Source: Rossellomorea sp. BNER (GTDB lineage: Bacteria > Bacillota > Bacilli > Bacillales > Bacillaceae_B). Taken from it: DNA of 38,779 nucleotides. A program made the position numbers and the translations under genes. The stretch lies in the NCBI GenBank assembly GCA_024213275.1, contig JANAVG010000027.1:1-38779 (forward strand). Reading direction: 5' to 3'. Of the stretch, positions 15,777 through 23,601 are shown in pieces; position 1 is the first letter of the stretch; each line of letters starts with the position of its first letter. Under the pieces are notes generated by a model. The model made no database searches. It was given only the letters and a program-made list of their open reading frames with translations, and was not told the origin of the DNA.

Positions 15777-16514
15777 CTAAAATTCTACTGTTAAGTCTTT
15801 CTTTGCTAATTGTATTTTTCCATTAAAAACAGAGCTAGCTTCTTCTACTAACTGATTGAGATCACCGAAATGCGGTAAATGAGTAAGAATTAATTGTTTC
15901 ACACTTGCTCCTTTAGCAATTCTAGCCGCTTCAAAGCTCGTCATATGACCAGCATTCGCACCATTCATTTCTCCATAAAAGTTAGACTCACATAATAGCA
16001 CATCAGCATCTTTTGCAAACGGAATAAATTCTTCTCTATAAGCTGAATCAGCTGTATATACGAGTACTTTCCCACCCGCTTCTATTCTCATCGCATAGCA
16101 TGGAACCGGGTGCTTTGTTTTTAGAAACGAAATCGAAAAAGGGCCTATTTCCATTGTCCCATTTGGATTATATTGGTGGCCTTTCATTAAGTTTTTATAT
16201 GTAAGCTTTGAAAATGATGCATTGTCTTCAGTATGTGCATAAACCGGGAGGGTACGGTTGTACTCGCCTAAATGATATTGAATCAGCAATGCGTGTTGTA
16301 GAACACCTATATCTGCAACATGATCAGGATGGTAATGAGAAAGGATAAGAGCATCTAATTCCTTGACATCTATATGGGTTTGAAGGAATGAAAGGACTCC
16401 ACTCCCACAGTCAACAAGTAATTTAAATTTATCGTATTCAAGAAGATACCCTGAGCTTGCTTCCCCTGCCTTTGGATATCCTCCCCATTGACCGATTACT
16501 GTCAGTTTCATCAT
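15777..16514 (-). CDS. yhfI: Metallo-beta-lactamase-fold hydrolase YhfI
   Basis: A 245-residue cytosolic MBL-fold protein of the ribonuclease Z / phosphodiesterase-like branch. The dinuclear metal signature LSHYHPDHVADIG (HxHxDH) is present, with later ligands in FLKTKHPVPCYAMR, YTADSA and LTHLPHFG. The N-terminus MKLTVIGQWGGYPKAGEASSG follows B. subtilis YhfI. Start: the ATG at 16514 has AAAGGAG eight bases upstream; a second ATG follows immediately. The substrate is unknown; it could be a nucleotide or cyclic phosphodiester. Operon with lplJ. A Fur-like box lies about 25 bases upstream of the start. Confidence 0.88.
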   Translation of the reverse strand: MMKLTVIGQWGGYPKAGEASSGYLLEYDKFKLLVDCGSGVLSFLQTHIDVKELDALILSHYHPDHVADIGVLQHALLIQYHLGEYNRTLPVYAHTEDNASFSKLTYKNLMKGHQYNPNGTMEIGPFSISFLKTKHPVPCYAMRIEAGGKVLVYTADSAYREEFIPFAKDADVLLCESNFYGEMNGANAGHMTSFEAARIAKGASVKQLILTHLPHFGDLNQLVEEASSVFNGKIQLAKKDLTVEF

Positions 16515-16538
16515 TGCGACATCTCCTTTCAAATCCAA

Positions 16539-16553
16539 TGATAATCGTTTTCA
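16539..16553. promoter_or_regulatory. Fur-like box upstream of yhfI
   Basis: The plus-strand 15-mer TGATAATCGTTTTCA matches the 7-1-7 Fur core (TGATAAT-N-ATTATCA) at 12 of 14 defined positions, with one half perfect. It could also be read as a weak CcpA site. No second overlapping box was seen. Confidence 0.4.
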
Positions 16554-16620
16554 TCTATATCTTTACTATACTTCATTATGCCTATTTTTTCATTAAAAGC
16601 GAATTGCATTCAAAAAATCA

Positions 16621-16650
16621 TTGACGAGAATAAATCTGTTATAATACAAT
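16621..16650 (+). promoter_or_regulatory. Promoter of yhfH
   Basis: TTGACG (16621-16626), an 18-base spacer and TACAAT (16645-16650), about 70 bases upstream of the TTG start. Further TATAAT-like runs overlap, so the exact -10 is uncertain. Confidence 0.6.
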
Positions 16651-16720
16651 ATAATATAAATAAACAACAGTTATACAACACTTGCACAAAGGGGTAATCA
16701 TTTAAACGGAGGGGATCAAC

Positions 16721-16855
16721 TTGTTAACGAACATTGTCGATTTTTTCAAGAACTTACCACCTAAGCAATGTACTAAATGCGGCGAGAATATTGAAGAGCA
16801 GCATGAGTGCTATGGAAACCATTGTGACCATTGTATTGGTCAACAAGAATTATAA
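16721..16855 (+). CDS. yhfH: YhfH family zinc-ribbon microprotein
   Basis: A 44-residue protein: MLTNIVDFFKNLPPKQ, then CTKCGENIEEQHECYGNHC and DHCIGQQEL. The Cys pairs CxxC (CTKC) and CxxC (CDHC), with extra Cys and His between (HECYGNHC), form a zinc-ribbon-like knuckle. It corresponds to B. subtilis YhfH, next to yhfI. The TTG start has GGAGGGG six bases upstream. It is divergent from yhfI, has its own promoter, and is followed at once by a strong terminator, so it is a self-contained transcript. Function is unknown; metal-dependent protein or RNA contact is plausible. Confidence 0.88.
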   Translation: MLTNIVDFFKNLPPKQCTKCGENIEEQHECYGNHCDHCIGQQEL

Positions 16856-16869
16856 TTAGTGAACATAAA

Positions 16870-16920
16870 AGAGTTCGGTTGAATGCTTAATTTAAGGCAT
16901 TTAACCGAACTCTCTTTTTT
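16870..16920. terminator. Strong bidirectional terminator between yhfH and the YtkA lipoprotein
   Basis: AGAGTTCGGTT (16870-16880) pairs with AACCGAACTCT (16903-16913), with a further AATGC/GCATT stem inside. T-runs follow on both strands; the right one abuts the lipoprotein stop. Confidence 0.93.
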
Positions 16921-17700
16921 CTATTCTACTGTAATCATTTCCATTGTATGTTCATGAACACCTTCATCATTTTCAACATGAACCTGAACATGGTAATCCC
17001 CTTTTTCAGGGAATAAGTATGTACCTGTATACTCGCCAGACTTCATTTCTTCTGTTGTAACCCACTCATGTTTTTCTGAACCTTCTTGCCAAATTTCAAA
17101 CCTAATCTGTGCTTTTGAAAGTGCTTCATCGTCTTTCGTTACATGCGTTGTTAGTTTTGTATCTTGATTTGCTTTGACATCATCCGGTTTCATCAAATGA
17201 ATAAGAACACTAGATTCCTCATGAGAATGTTCGTGACCTTCTTCCTCATGTTGATGATCATCCCCTTCTTCATGTGCGTGACTACCATTTTCTACATTTC
17301 CAATAGCAATTGTCGCTTTCGGCATTGTATGCATCTCTCTAGCGGTTACATGCACTTGAACCTGGTATTGGCCATCTTTAGGAAATTTGTATTCTGCCGT
17401 ATAAAGTCCATCTTCTTTTTGTTCTGATTTAATCATTTGGCTATCTTTTTTCTTGCCTTCCAACCATACTTCATATTTAACTTCTGAAGCATCTTTAACC
17501 TTTTCATCCCCTTGGGTTACCTTCGTTTCAAATACTACAGTATCTCCTTTATCCGCTTTTTCAGGAACGGATAATTCAGCTTTTACTGGTACTAAATTCC
17601 CTTCACTAGAAGATCCATTATTTTTTCCTTCATTTGTACCGCATGCCGCAATGATTAAAGAGAGTATGGTAATCAGGGCAAATAATTTAAATCGTTTCAT
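16921..17700 (-). CDS. Lipoprotein with two YtkA-like domains and a His-rich linker
   Basis: A 259-residue exported lipoprotein. Residues 1-20 are a lipoprotein signal ending IIAAC, with Cys20 as lipid anchor. Domain 1 (about 40-134) and domain 2 (about 163-259) are repeats of one YtkA/FixH-like beta-sandwich: VKYEVWLEG matches IRFEIWQEG and KFPKDGQYQVQVHV matches LFPEKGDYHVQVHV. Between them, residues 141-160 hold seven His and many Glu, a likely metal-binding linker. YtkA-like domains occur near copper and cytochrome-oxidase genes, so a role in metal handling at the outer membrane face is plausible but unproven. GGAGG precedes the ATG. Monocistronic. The yhfH-yhgE gap holds different genes in B. 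subtilis, so this is probably accessory. Confidence 0.85.
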   Translation of the reverse strand: MKRFKLFALITILSLIIAACGTNEGKNNGSSSEGNLVPVKAELSVPEKADKGDTVVFETKVTQGDEKVKDASEVKYEVWLEGKKKDSQMIKSEQKEDGLYTAEYKFPKDGQYQVQVHVTAREMHTMPKATIAIGNVENGSHAHEEGDDHQHEEEGHEHSHEESSVLIHLMKPDDVKANQDTKLTTHVTKDDEALSKAQIRFEIWQEGSEKHEWVTTEEMKSGEYTGTYLFPEKGDYHVQVHVENDEGVHEHTMEMITVE

Positions 17701-18003
17701 GCATTATTCCTCCAATTCATTACTACACTTCTATTCTAGCAGGCTAAATGAGTTTTTAAACATTGAATTTGTAGCTATTAAGCGGATATTTTGTGAAGAG
17801 AACTTCATAATTTGATATATAGTAAAGATTCGGATAGTGCCATTAATTTTATTTGTGTGCAATTCCATGCAATAATTTAGATTTTTGACAATTGTGATCA
17901 GTACTCGTGCGATAATTCTAATTTTCGTGCAATTGACCATTTTGCCCCCCTGATACTTAAAAAAACCGACCATTCATTCAACATGAATAGCCGGCTTCAT
18001 TTA
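17701..18003. other. Intergenic region with short degenerate repeats and the yhgE terminator
   Basis: No gene is visible. From about 17855 to 17940 the motif gtgcaatt / gtgcgataatt recurs (near 17857, 17909 and 17930) with caat-rich linkers. Such degenerate repeats fill intergenic DNA in many bacilli. The right end is the terminator at 17958-17996. Confidence 0.5.
17958..17996 (-). terminator. Terminator of yhgD-yhgE
   Basis: Minus-strand arms GCCGGCTATTCAT and ATGAATGGTCGGT pair with G-U wobbles and are followed by seven T, just after the yhgE stop. Confidence 0.8.
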
Positions 18004-20202
18004 TTACTCCGTTACTGCATTTCTATATCGTTTTTTAAATAATGCTATAAAGTATCCAATCGACATAATGACAAATCCTCCAAAGAACAGACCTAGCGTC
18101 ATTAGGTTTTGCCACATATATGCAAAATCTCCACTTGATATAACGGCTTTAAAAGCTGAAATAGAATAGGTCATCGGCAATATCGCACTAATCGGCTGCA
18201 GTGCTTGTGGAATAAGTTCTATTGGGAATGTACCCGCACTTGCCGTTAATTGAAGAATTAAAATAATAATCGCAATAAAACGACCGGGATCTCCTAACAT
18301 TGTAACGAGAACCTGAATTAAACCTATGAATGTAAGGCTTGTTACAATCGTAGAAAGAAAGAATAATGGAATACTTTCAACTTCTATCCCGAGACCAAAT
18401 AGAAGAATTCCACCAGCAATTAGAGATTGCATAATTCCAACTGTAATAAGTACAGTAAATTTGCCTGAGAACCAGGAGATTCCATTTACTGGTCGAATCG
18501 CTGGTTCTTTAAATGGATAGACAATTGAAATTAACAACGAACCAACAAACAACCCAAGTGATAATAAATATGGCGCCATTCCAGTTCCATAGTTTGGAAC
18601 TGGATTGATGGCCTTTTTATTTAGATCGACAGGTCCTGCCATCATGTCGTAATTATCCTCATCAGCTTGAACTGAATTTGCCTGATCGGATGCATCATGA
18701 AGCTTATTACTTAGCTCATTCGTACCTTCACTTAATTCTGTAGTACCATTGGCTAGCTTTGTTGAACCATCAGAGAGTTGCTTAGTCCCGTCCGTTATCC
18801 TAGATGAACCATCATATAATTGATTTAAACCAGTATTAAGAGTGGATGCACCTTCTGCTATTTCAGTTGAACCTTTTACTGCATCACCAAACTTTCCATT
18901 TAATAGTGATAGGTTTTGAATAATTTCACTTTGACCACTTTGCAGCTTTTCTGCCCCTGAGCTTAATTGAGCAGATCCATTTGTCAGATCACCTAAACCA
19001 GTCTGCAATTCCATTTGTTTTTCATTTAGAAGCTTTAATCCTTGTGAAAGCTTACTTGCTCCTGGCTGTAGTTGCTCTACACCACCCGCAAGCTGTTCTG
19101 TACCTTCCGATAAGCTTGTTGTTCCTGCTTTCAATTGCGTAAGAGCCGCTTCAAGTTCCTTTTGTTTTTCTGGGGGTAAAGCGGATAATAATGGTGACAG
19201 TTCTTGTTCAAGCTGTTGAATCCCATTGTTTACCTGATTAGCGCCATTGTTTATCGATTGTGCTCCTGTATTTAATTTGTTCATTCCATTTGCAAGACTT
19301 TCTGCTCCTTGCTGTATTTCTCCTGTTTTTGCAACCATTTCATCTGTACCAGTTTTTGCTTGCTCTAACCCTTGATGGGTAGCTTGGATTCCTTGAACTA
19401 GTCGATTAATGTCAGGGTTAGATTTCTCAATCCCATTTAATAGCTGACTATATCCGTTTGATAGCTTAGTCAGCCCTGTCTGAAGCTCTGCTGAACCGGT
19501 TGCAAGTGAAGCAGCTCCCGACTTCGCTTCTGAAAATTTTCCGTTGAATTCAATGTTCTTTTGTGCAAGTGTTTGTAGATTGTTTTTTAGTTCCTCTGCA
19601 CCTTTTGTGACTTTGGAAGCACCATTATTAAGCTCAGAAGCACCGTTACTTGCCGTTTCGAATCCTTCTCCTAACTCTCCCACTTTATCAAACATTGTTT
19701 CTGCATAGGTCTCGGTTACTGATTTAGATAAACTTGACTTTATTTCCTCCATTGCTCTATCTCCAATTTGGGCAGAAAGGAAATTGTAGCTTTCATTCGG
19801 AACATATTTTAATGTGAGTTTTTGGGGTTCCTCTTCTAATAATGTGGTGGCATTTTTAGAAAAGGAACTTGGGATTTCAACCAACATATAGTACTCTTGA
19901 TGTTCTAAATTTTCATACCCATCCTCTTTTGAAACGAAATGGAAATCAAATTGATCATTTTCATTCAAATTATCTACTAAATCGTCGCCAAGATGGATCG
20001 TTTCACCGTTATATTCCGCAGGTTTATCACTATTAACAATTGCTACAGGGAGTTCTTCAAGTTGTTCATAAGGGTCCCAGAAAGCCCATAAGAACACTCC
20101 ACTATACATAATCGGAATAAACAAAACAGCGATGATCGGAATCAGTAATTTTTTATTTTTAAAAATCGCTTTAAACTCAGCGAAAAGCAGTGAGCTTTTC
20201 AT
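18004..20202 (-). CDS. yhgE: YhgE/Pip family large membrane protein
   Basis: A 732-residue membrane protein. One N-terminal span (about 20-42) is followed by a long extracytoplasmic region (about 45-520) and about five C-terminal spans (530-725) of the ABC-2 permease type. Between 180 and 500 lies an uninterrupted series of LxxGxxxLxxG-type repeats (TGSAELQTGLTKLSNG, LSSGAEKLQSGQ, LSDGSTKLANGTTELSEG), predicted to form a long helical stalk. Relatives include B. subtilis YhgE, Lactococcus phage-infection protein Pip and EsaA of type VII secretion. The role here is unknown; transport or surface attachment are candidates. GGGGG lies eight bases before the ATG. It follows the TetR gene yhgD and has a matching operator 24 bases upstream of its start. 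Confidence 0.9.
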   Translation of the reverse strand: MKSSLLFAEFKAIFKNKKLLIPIIAVLFIPIMYSGVFLWAFWDPYEQLEELPVAIVNSDKPAEYNGETIHLGDDLVDNLNENDQFDFHFVSKEDGYENLEHQEYYMLVEIPSSFSKNATTLLEEEPQKLTLKYVPNESYNFLSAQIGDRAMEEIKSSLSKSVTETYAETMFDKVGELGEGFETASNGASELNNGASKVTKGAEELKNNLQTLAQKNIEFNGKFSEAKSGAASLATGSAELQTGLTKLSNGYSQLLNGIEKSNPDINRLVQGIQATHQGLEQAKTGTDEMVAKTGEIQQGAESLANGMNKLNTGAQSINNGANQVNNGIQQLEQELSPLLSALPPEKQKELEAALTQLKAGTTSLSEGTEQLAGGVEQLQPGASKLSQGLKLLNEKQMELQTGLGDLTNGSAQLSSGAEKLQSGQSEIIQNLSLLNGKFGDAVKGSTEIAEGASTLNTGLNQLYDGSSRITDGTKQLSDGSTKLANGTTELSEGTNELSNKLHDASDQANSVQADEDNYDMMAGPVDLNKKAINPVPNYGTGMAPYLLSLGLFVGSLLISIVYPFKEPAIRPVNGISWFSGKFTVLITVGIMQSLIAGGILLFGLGIEVESIPLFFLSTIVTSLTFIGLIQVLVTMLGDPGRFIAIIILILQLTASAGTFPIELIPQALQPISAILPMTYSISAFKAVISSGDFAYMWQNLMTLGLFFGGFVIMSIGYFIALFKKRYRNAVTE

Positions 20203-20225
20203 TTAGCATTCCCCCTGTGAAATTA

Positions 20226-20248
20226 TGACCATATTATTCATTTGGTCA
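20226..20248. promoter_or_regulatory. Candidate YhgD operator upstream of yhgE
   Basis: A 23-base dyad TGACCA-N11-TGGTCA with perfect arms lies between yhgD and yhgE. The same 23-base arrangement occurs upstream of yhgD. Confidence 0.65.
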
Positions 20249-20272
20249 CTTTTGTTAAAAAGAGAAGGACTA

Positions 20273-20845
20273 TCATTTTGACAATCCTTGAAATAAATAA
20301 AGCTGAAAGAGTTCTGAAATTTCATCTTTATTTAATGGTTGGTGATATTGTTCCCAATCGAAAATCAACGATATATAGAGTTTTAACATTATAAAAGCAG
20401 TCATTTCAGGATTACATTGTCTAATCTCACCACGATCAATGGCTTCTTGAACTTTCACTTTAATGTAATTTACAATAGACTTCTCTATTTCTTCCATAGC
20501 CTCATGTACAGCAGGAGTCCCCATTTCCCTTTCTTCTTGGAACATTTTTATTGTTAGCTGATGCTCTTTTCTAAATTCTAGGATTCGATATAAAGCGCGA
20601 TGTAGATTTTCATAAAAGGATAATTTTTCATCAATGGTTTCTTCTGCCGCTTCTTTCATTTCTCGAATTAGAGTTGTAGCGATTTCATTAAAGAGCTCTT
20701 CTTTATTTTTAAAAAAGGTATAAATCGTACCCTTCCCAACATTAGCAAGTTTTGATACTTGATCCATTGTAGTGGCTTTATATCCAAACATAGAAAATGA
20801 CTTTGTTGCCGCTTCTAAAATTAATTTTTTTCGATCCACAGACAC
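20273..20845 (-). CDS. yhgD: TetR-family regulator YhgD
   Basis: A 190-residue TetR repressor. The DNA-binding domain reads KLILEAATKSFSMFGYKATT then MDQVSKLANVGKGTIYTFF and KNKEELF, nearly identical to B. subtilis YhgD; the all-helical ligand domain follows. A longer frame opens upstream, but the GTG at 20845 has AGGGGTGA four bases ahead and matches the B. subtilis start. It precedes yhgE by 70 bases on the same strand. Paired dyads before both genes suggest autoregulation and control of yhgE. The ligand is unknown. Confidence 0.92.
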   Translation of the reverse strand: MSVDRKKLILEAATKSFSMFGYKATTMDQVSKLANVGKGTIYTFFKNKEELFNEIATTLIREMKEAAEETIDEKLSFYENLHRALYRILEFRKEHQLTIKMFQEEREMGTPAVHEAMEEIEKSIVNYIKVKVQEAIDRGEIRQCNPEMTAFIMLKLYISLIFDWEQYHQPLNKDEISELFQLYLFQGLSK

Positions 20846-20868
20846 TTTATCACCCCTCGTTGACCATA

Positions 20869-20891
20869 TGACCAAAATAAGATTCCGGTCA
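20869..20891. promoter_or_regulatory. Candidate YhgD operator upstream of yhgD
   Basis: A 23-base dyad TGACCA-N11-CGGTCA, 23 bases upstream of the GTG start. An extra half-site TGACCA lies at 20861-20866. Same spacing as the copy before yhgE. Confidence 0.65.
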
Positions 20892-20988
20892 TTTTTCACT
20901 CGTAAATTAGAATATCACAAATAGGATTAGAAAATCAACCTCGTTAAAATAAAAGTCTCTTTTCGCAATGATTGTTGTCATTTAACCC

Positions 20989-21050
20989 GCAGCCTGAATA
21001 CACTTCGCGTACCTTAGGATGACCCAGGAGTATACGTGTATTCAGGCTGC
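20989..21050. repeat. 62-base element bounded by a perfect 15-base inverted repeat
   Basis: GCAGCCTGAATACAC (20989-21003) is exactly inverted at 21036-21050, around a 32-base loop. There is no T-run on either strand, so it is not a typical terminator. It lies between hemY and yhgD in the 20846-21159 gap, which contains no other recognisable feature apart from the yhgD operator. Confidence 0.75.
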
Positions 21051-21159
21051 TCAATGCTTCTAAAATGTATTAGAAAATAGGCAAAAAAAATAGGACAATT
21101 ACAATGTGTAAGAAAAAATATGATATCTCTTTCTGACACATAATAATTTGCCCCATTTA

Positions 21160-22569
21160 TTATGATAAATAGTTTAAAACATGCTCCACTGCTGCTTCTC
21201 CTTGGTCGATGCAATCGGGAAGACCAATCCCTTCAAAGGAGCTGCCTGCAATAAAAATACCTGGTAGTTTTTGTTCAATTGAATCTTTAAGCTTAAAAGT
21301 CCGATCTTTATGCCCTATTGTATATTGTGGCATAGCATTTTTCCATCTAGAAACTATCGTAAAGTCAGGATCCATGTCAATATCCATGATTTTGCTTAAA
21401 TCGTCTAATACAATTTTCTTAATCTGGTCATCTGATAGGTCAACGACAGCTTCATCTCCTGCTCTTCCCACATAGCAGCGAAGTAACACTTTCCCATCAG
21501 GAGTTGTATGCGGCCATTTCTTATGTGTCCACGTACATGCTGTAATCGTGTAATCACTATTACGGGAAACAACAAAGCCTGTTCCGTCAATATCTTTATT
21601 GATCGCTTTTTTAGGAAACGCCATAGCTACAGTTGCAACGGATGTAGCAGGCATGTCTTTTAAACGATCAAACATAGAATAACTTGAAAAGATTGACTGT
21701 ACAACATTATGCGGGGTTGCAACAATAATACTATCCGCACACAATTCTTCACCAGTATTCAAGATGACTGAATAATGATCTCCCTCTGTCTTTTCAACTG
21801 AGTTTACTTTTACACCTTTGATGACGGTTTCTGGTTTCAGTTTAGCCTCAATAGCATCTACAAAAGATTGCAAACCAGAAGTAATCGTTAGAAAGACTCC
21901 TTTTTTCTTTTCACCTTTTTTTAGGGTTGGAGTAGGAGTTGTTTTCTTCATCCCTAATATTAAACTTCTATGCTCTTGCTCTACTTGATAGAATTGTGGA
22001 AAAGTCGACATTAAACTCATTTTATCTATATCCCCAGCATAAATACCAGAAAGAAGTGGTTCTACTAGATTTTCGACGACCTCGTCTCCTAATCTTCTTC
22101 GGAAAAATTGACCTAAGGATTGATCCCCCTGTTCCGATGACTTAGGAAGAACAAGATCGGCTGCGGCTCTAACTTTCCCCTGCATGGAAAACAGACCCGT
22201 AGTAGCAAAAGGAGCCATTTGTGTAGGGATTCCCATGACAGAGCCACCTGGCATAGGGTGAAGTTTTTCTTTTACAAGAACATAAGAAGTACCTGTAGAA
22301 TTACTTATAAGTTTATCTTCCATTCCAACGTCTACAGCTAGGCGGGAGGCACTCTTTTTTCTTGCTAAAAATGAGTCAGGACCACGTTCAATGACAAATC
22401 CGTCTTTGATAACAGTCTGAATCTTCCCTCCCAATTTATGCCCCGCTTCAATTAGCTTGACTTCTATTGGTCGTCCAGATTGTTCTGCTTCTTTTTGTAA
22501 ATAATAGGCAGCTGTTAATCCGGTTATTCCCCCACCAATTACTACAACTTTCTGTTTCTCTTGCAACAC
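21160..22569 (-). CDS. hemY: Coproporphyrinogen III oxidase HemY (CgoX), FAD-dependent
   Basis: A 469-residue flavoprotein. The FAD-binding site VVVIGGGITGLTAAYYLQ lies near the start, followed by EAGHKLGGKIQTVIKDGFVI and ERGPDSFLARK, and ends with PGIFIAGSSFEGIGLPDCID. In Firmicutes this oxygen-dependent enzyme converts coproporphyrinogen III to coproporphyrin III in the coproporphyrin-dependent heme pathway; older annotation calls it protoporphyrinogen oxidase. The start is GTG at 22569, preceded by AAGGCGAT; no better in-frame start exists. It is the last gene of hemE-hemH-hemY, 30 bases after hemH. Gene order is that of B. subtilis. Confidence 0.95.
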   Translation of the reverse strand: MLQEKQKVVVIGGGITGLTAAYYLQKEAEQSGRPIEVKLIEAGHKLGGKIQTVIKDGFVIERGPDSFLARKKSASRLAVDVGMEDKLISNSTGTSYVLVKEKLHPMPGGSVMGIPTQMAPFATTGLFSMQGKVRAAADLVLPKSSEQGDQSLGQFFRRRLGDEVVENLVEPLLSGIYAGDIDKMSLMSTFPQFYQVEQEHRSLILGMKKTTPTPTLKKGEKKKGVFLTITSGLQSFVDAIEAKLKPETVIKGVKVNSVEKTEGDHYSVILNTGEELCADSIIVATPHNVVQSIFSSYSMFDRLKDMPATSVATVAMAFPKKAINKDIDGTGFVVSRNSDYTITACTWTHKKWPHTTPDGKVLLRCYVGRAGDEAVVDLSDDQIKKIVLDDLSKIMDIDMDPDFTIVSRWKNAMPQYTIGHKDRTFKLKDSIEQKLPGIFIAGSSFEGIGLPDCIDQGEAAVEHVLNYLS

Positions 22570-22599
22570 CGTTCATCGCCTTCTTTTTCTAGATTTCTT

Positions 22600-23529
22600 T
22601 CATGATTTTAATTGCTTCAGAACTATTGTGGCTAAAGCATCAATGAATTCTGGTTTGGCGTTTGGCATTTCAGGACGGTAGTAGCTCACTCCCAGTTCGT
22701 CTGTCACTACTTTACATTCATAGTCATTATCATATAAGACTTCGAGATGATCCGCTACAAACCCAACCGGGATATAAACAAATGCTTTATAACCTTTTTC
22801 TTTATATAACTCTCTTGTTAAATCTTGTACATCTGGTCCAAGCCATGGATCTGGAGTGTTCCCTTCACTTTGCCAGCCAATGGCATATTCGTTAACTCCT
22901 GCACCCTTTACAATCAACTTGGCTGTTTGGTCCAATTGATCTGGGTACGGGTCGCCATCTTTTAAAATACGTTCAGGAAGACTGTGTGCGGATACAATTA
23001 ATATTGAATTATTTCTCTCATCTTCCGGCATATTTCCATAAGTCTCTCTCACTTGATCGACCCAATATTGTATAAACTTTGGCTCGTCATACCAGCTTTC
23101 AACAGAAATGATATCGGGTCCTCCAAGTTTTTCAGCCATTTCTTTTGCACGACCATTATATGATTTGACGCTAAAAGTTGAGAAATGTGGAGCCAATACA
23201 ATTGAGACCGCTTCTTCAATGCCATCCTTGTGCATCTGTTCTACTGCATCTTCTACAAATGGTTCTATATGTTTTAATCCTAGATAAGATTTAAATTCTA
23301 TTTCATCTTGGATCGTATTTAAATGTAATTCAAGCTTGTCGGCTTGTTCCTGGGTAATTTCAGCAAGTGGGGAAGTTCCACCAATTGCATCATAACGTTG
23401 ACGCAAGTCCTCTAACATCTCAGGTGCCGGTGGACGTCCGTGACGTATATGTGTGTAATATCTCTCTATATCTTGTTCTTTATATGGAGTTCCATAAGCC
23501 ATTACAAGTAAACCCATTTTTTTCTTCAT
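22600..23529 (-). CDS. hemH: Coproporphyrin III ferrochelatase HemH (CpfC)
   Basis: A 309-residue monomeric, soluble ferrochelatase that inserts iron into coproporphyrin III. The catalytic His is in LAPHFSTFSVKSYN, and the second metal-site acidic residue in GFVADHLEVLYDND. The N-terminal MAYGTPYKEQDIERYYTHIR loop carries the porphyrin-facing Tyr. Size and motifs match the B. subtilis enzyme. GAGGTGG precedes the ATG at 23529. It is the second gene of the operon, 72 bases after hemE. Confidence 0.95.
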   Translation of the reverse strand: MKKKMGLLVMAYGTPYKEQDIERYYTHIRHGRPPAPEMLEDLRQRYDAIGGTSPLAEITQEQADKLELHLNTIQDEIEFKSYLGLKHIEPFVEDAVEQMHKDGIEEAVSIVLAPHFSTFSVKSYNGRAKEMAEKLGGPDIISVESWYDEPKFIQYWVDQVRETYGNMPEDERNNSILIVSAHSLPERILKDGDPYPDQLDQTAKLIVKGAGVNEYAIGWQSEGNTPDPWLGPDVQDLTRELYKEKGYKAFVYIPVGFVADHLEVLYDNDYECKVVTDELGVSYYRPEMPNAKPEFIDALATIVLKQLKS

Positions 23530-23601
23530 GTTATTCCACCTCGATTAAAGACTCAATAGCTATTGTGCCATATAAATTAAATGATACCAAAATAGTTTGC
23601 T

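Noticed and set aside
18004..20202. yhgE as a phage gene because relatives are called phage infection protein
   Set aside because: The name reflects phage adsorption in Lactococcus. It is a host membrane protein in conserved order, and no phage genes are near.
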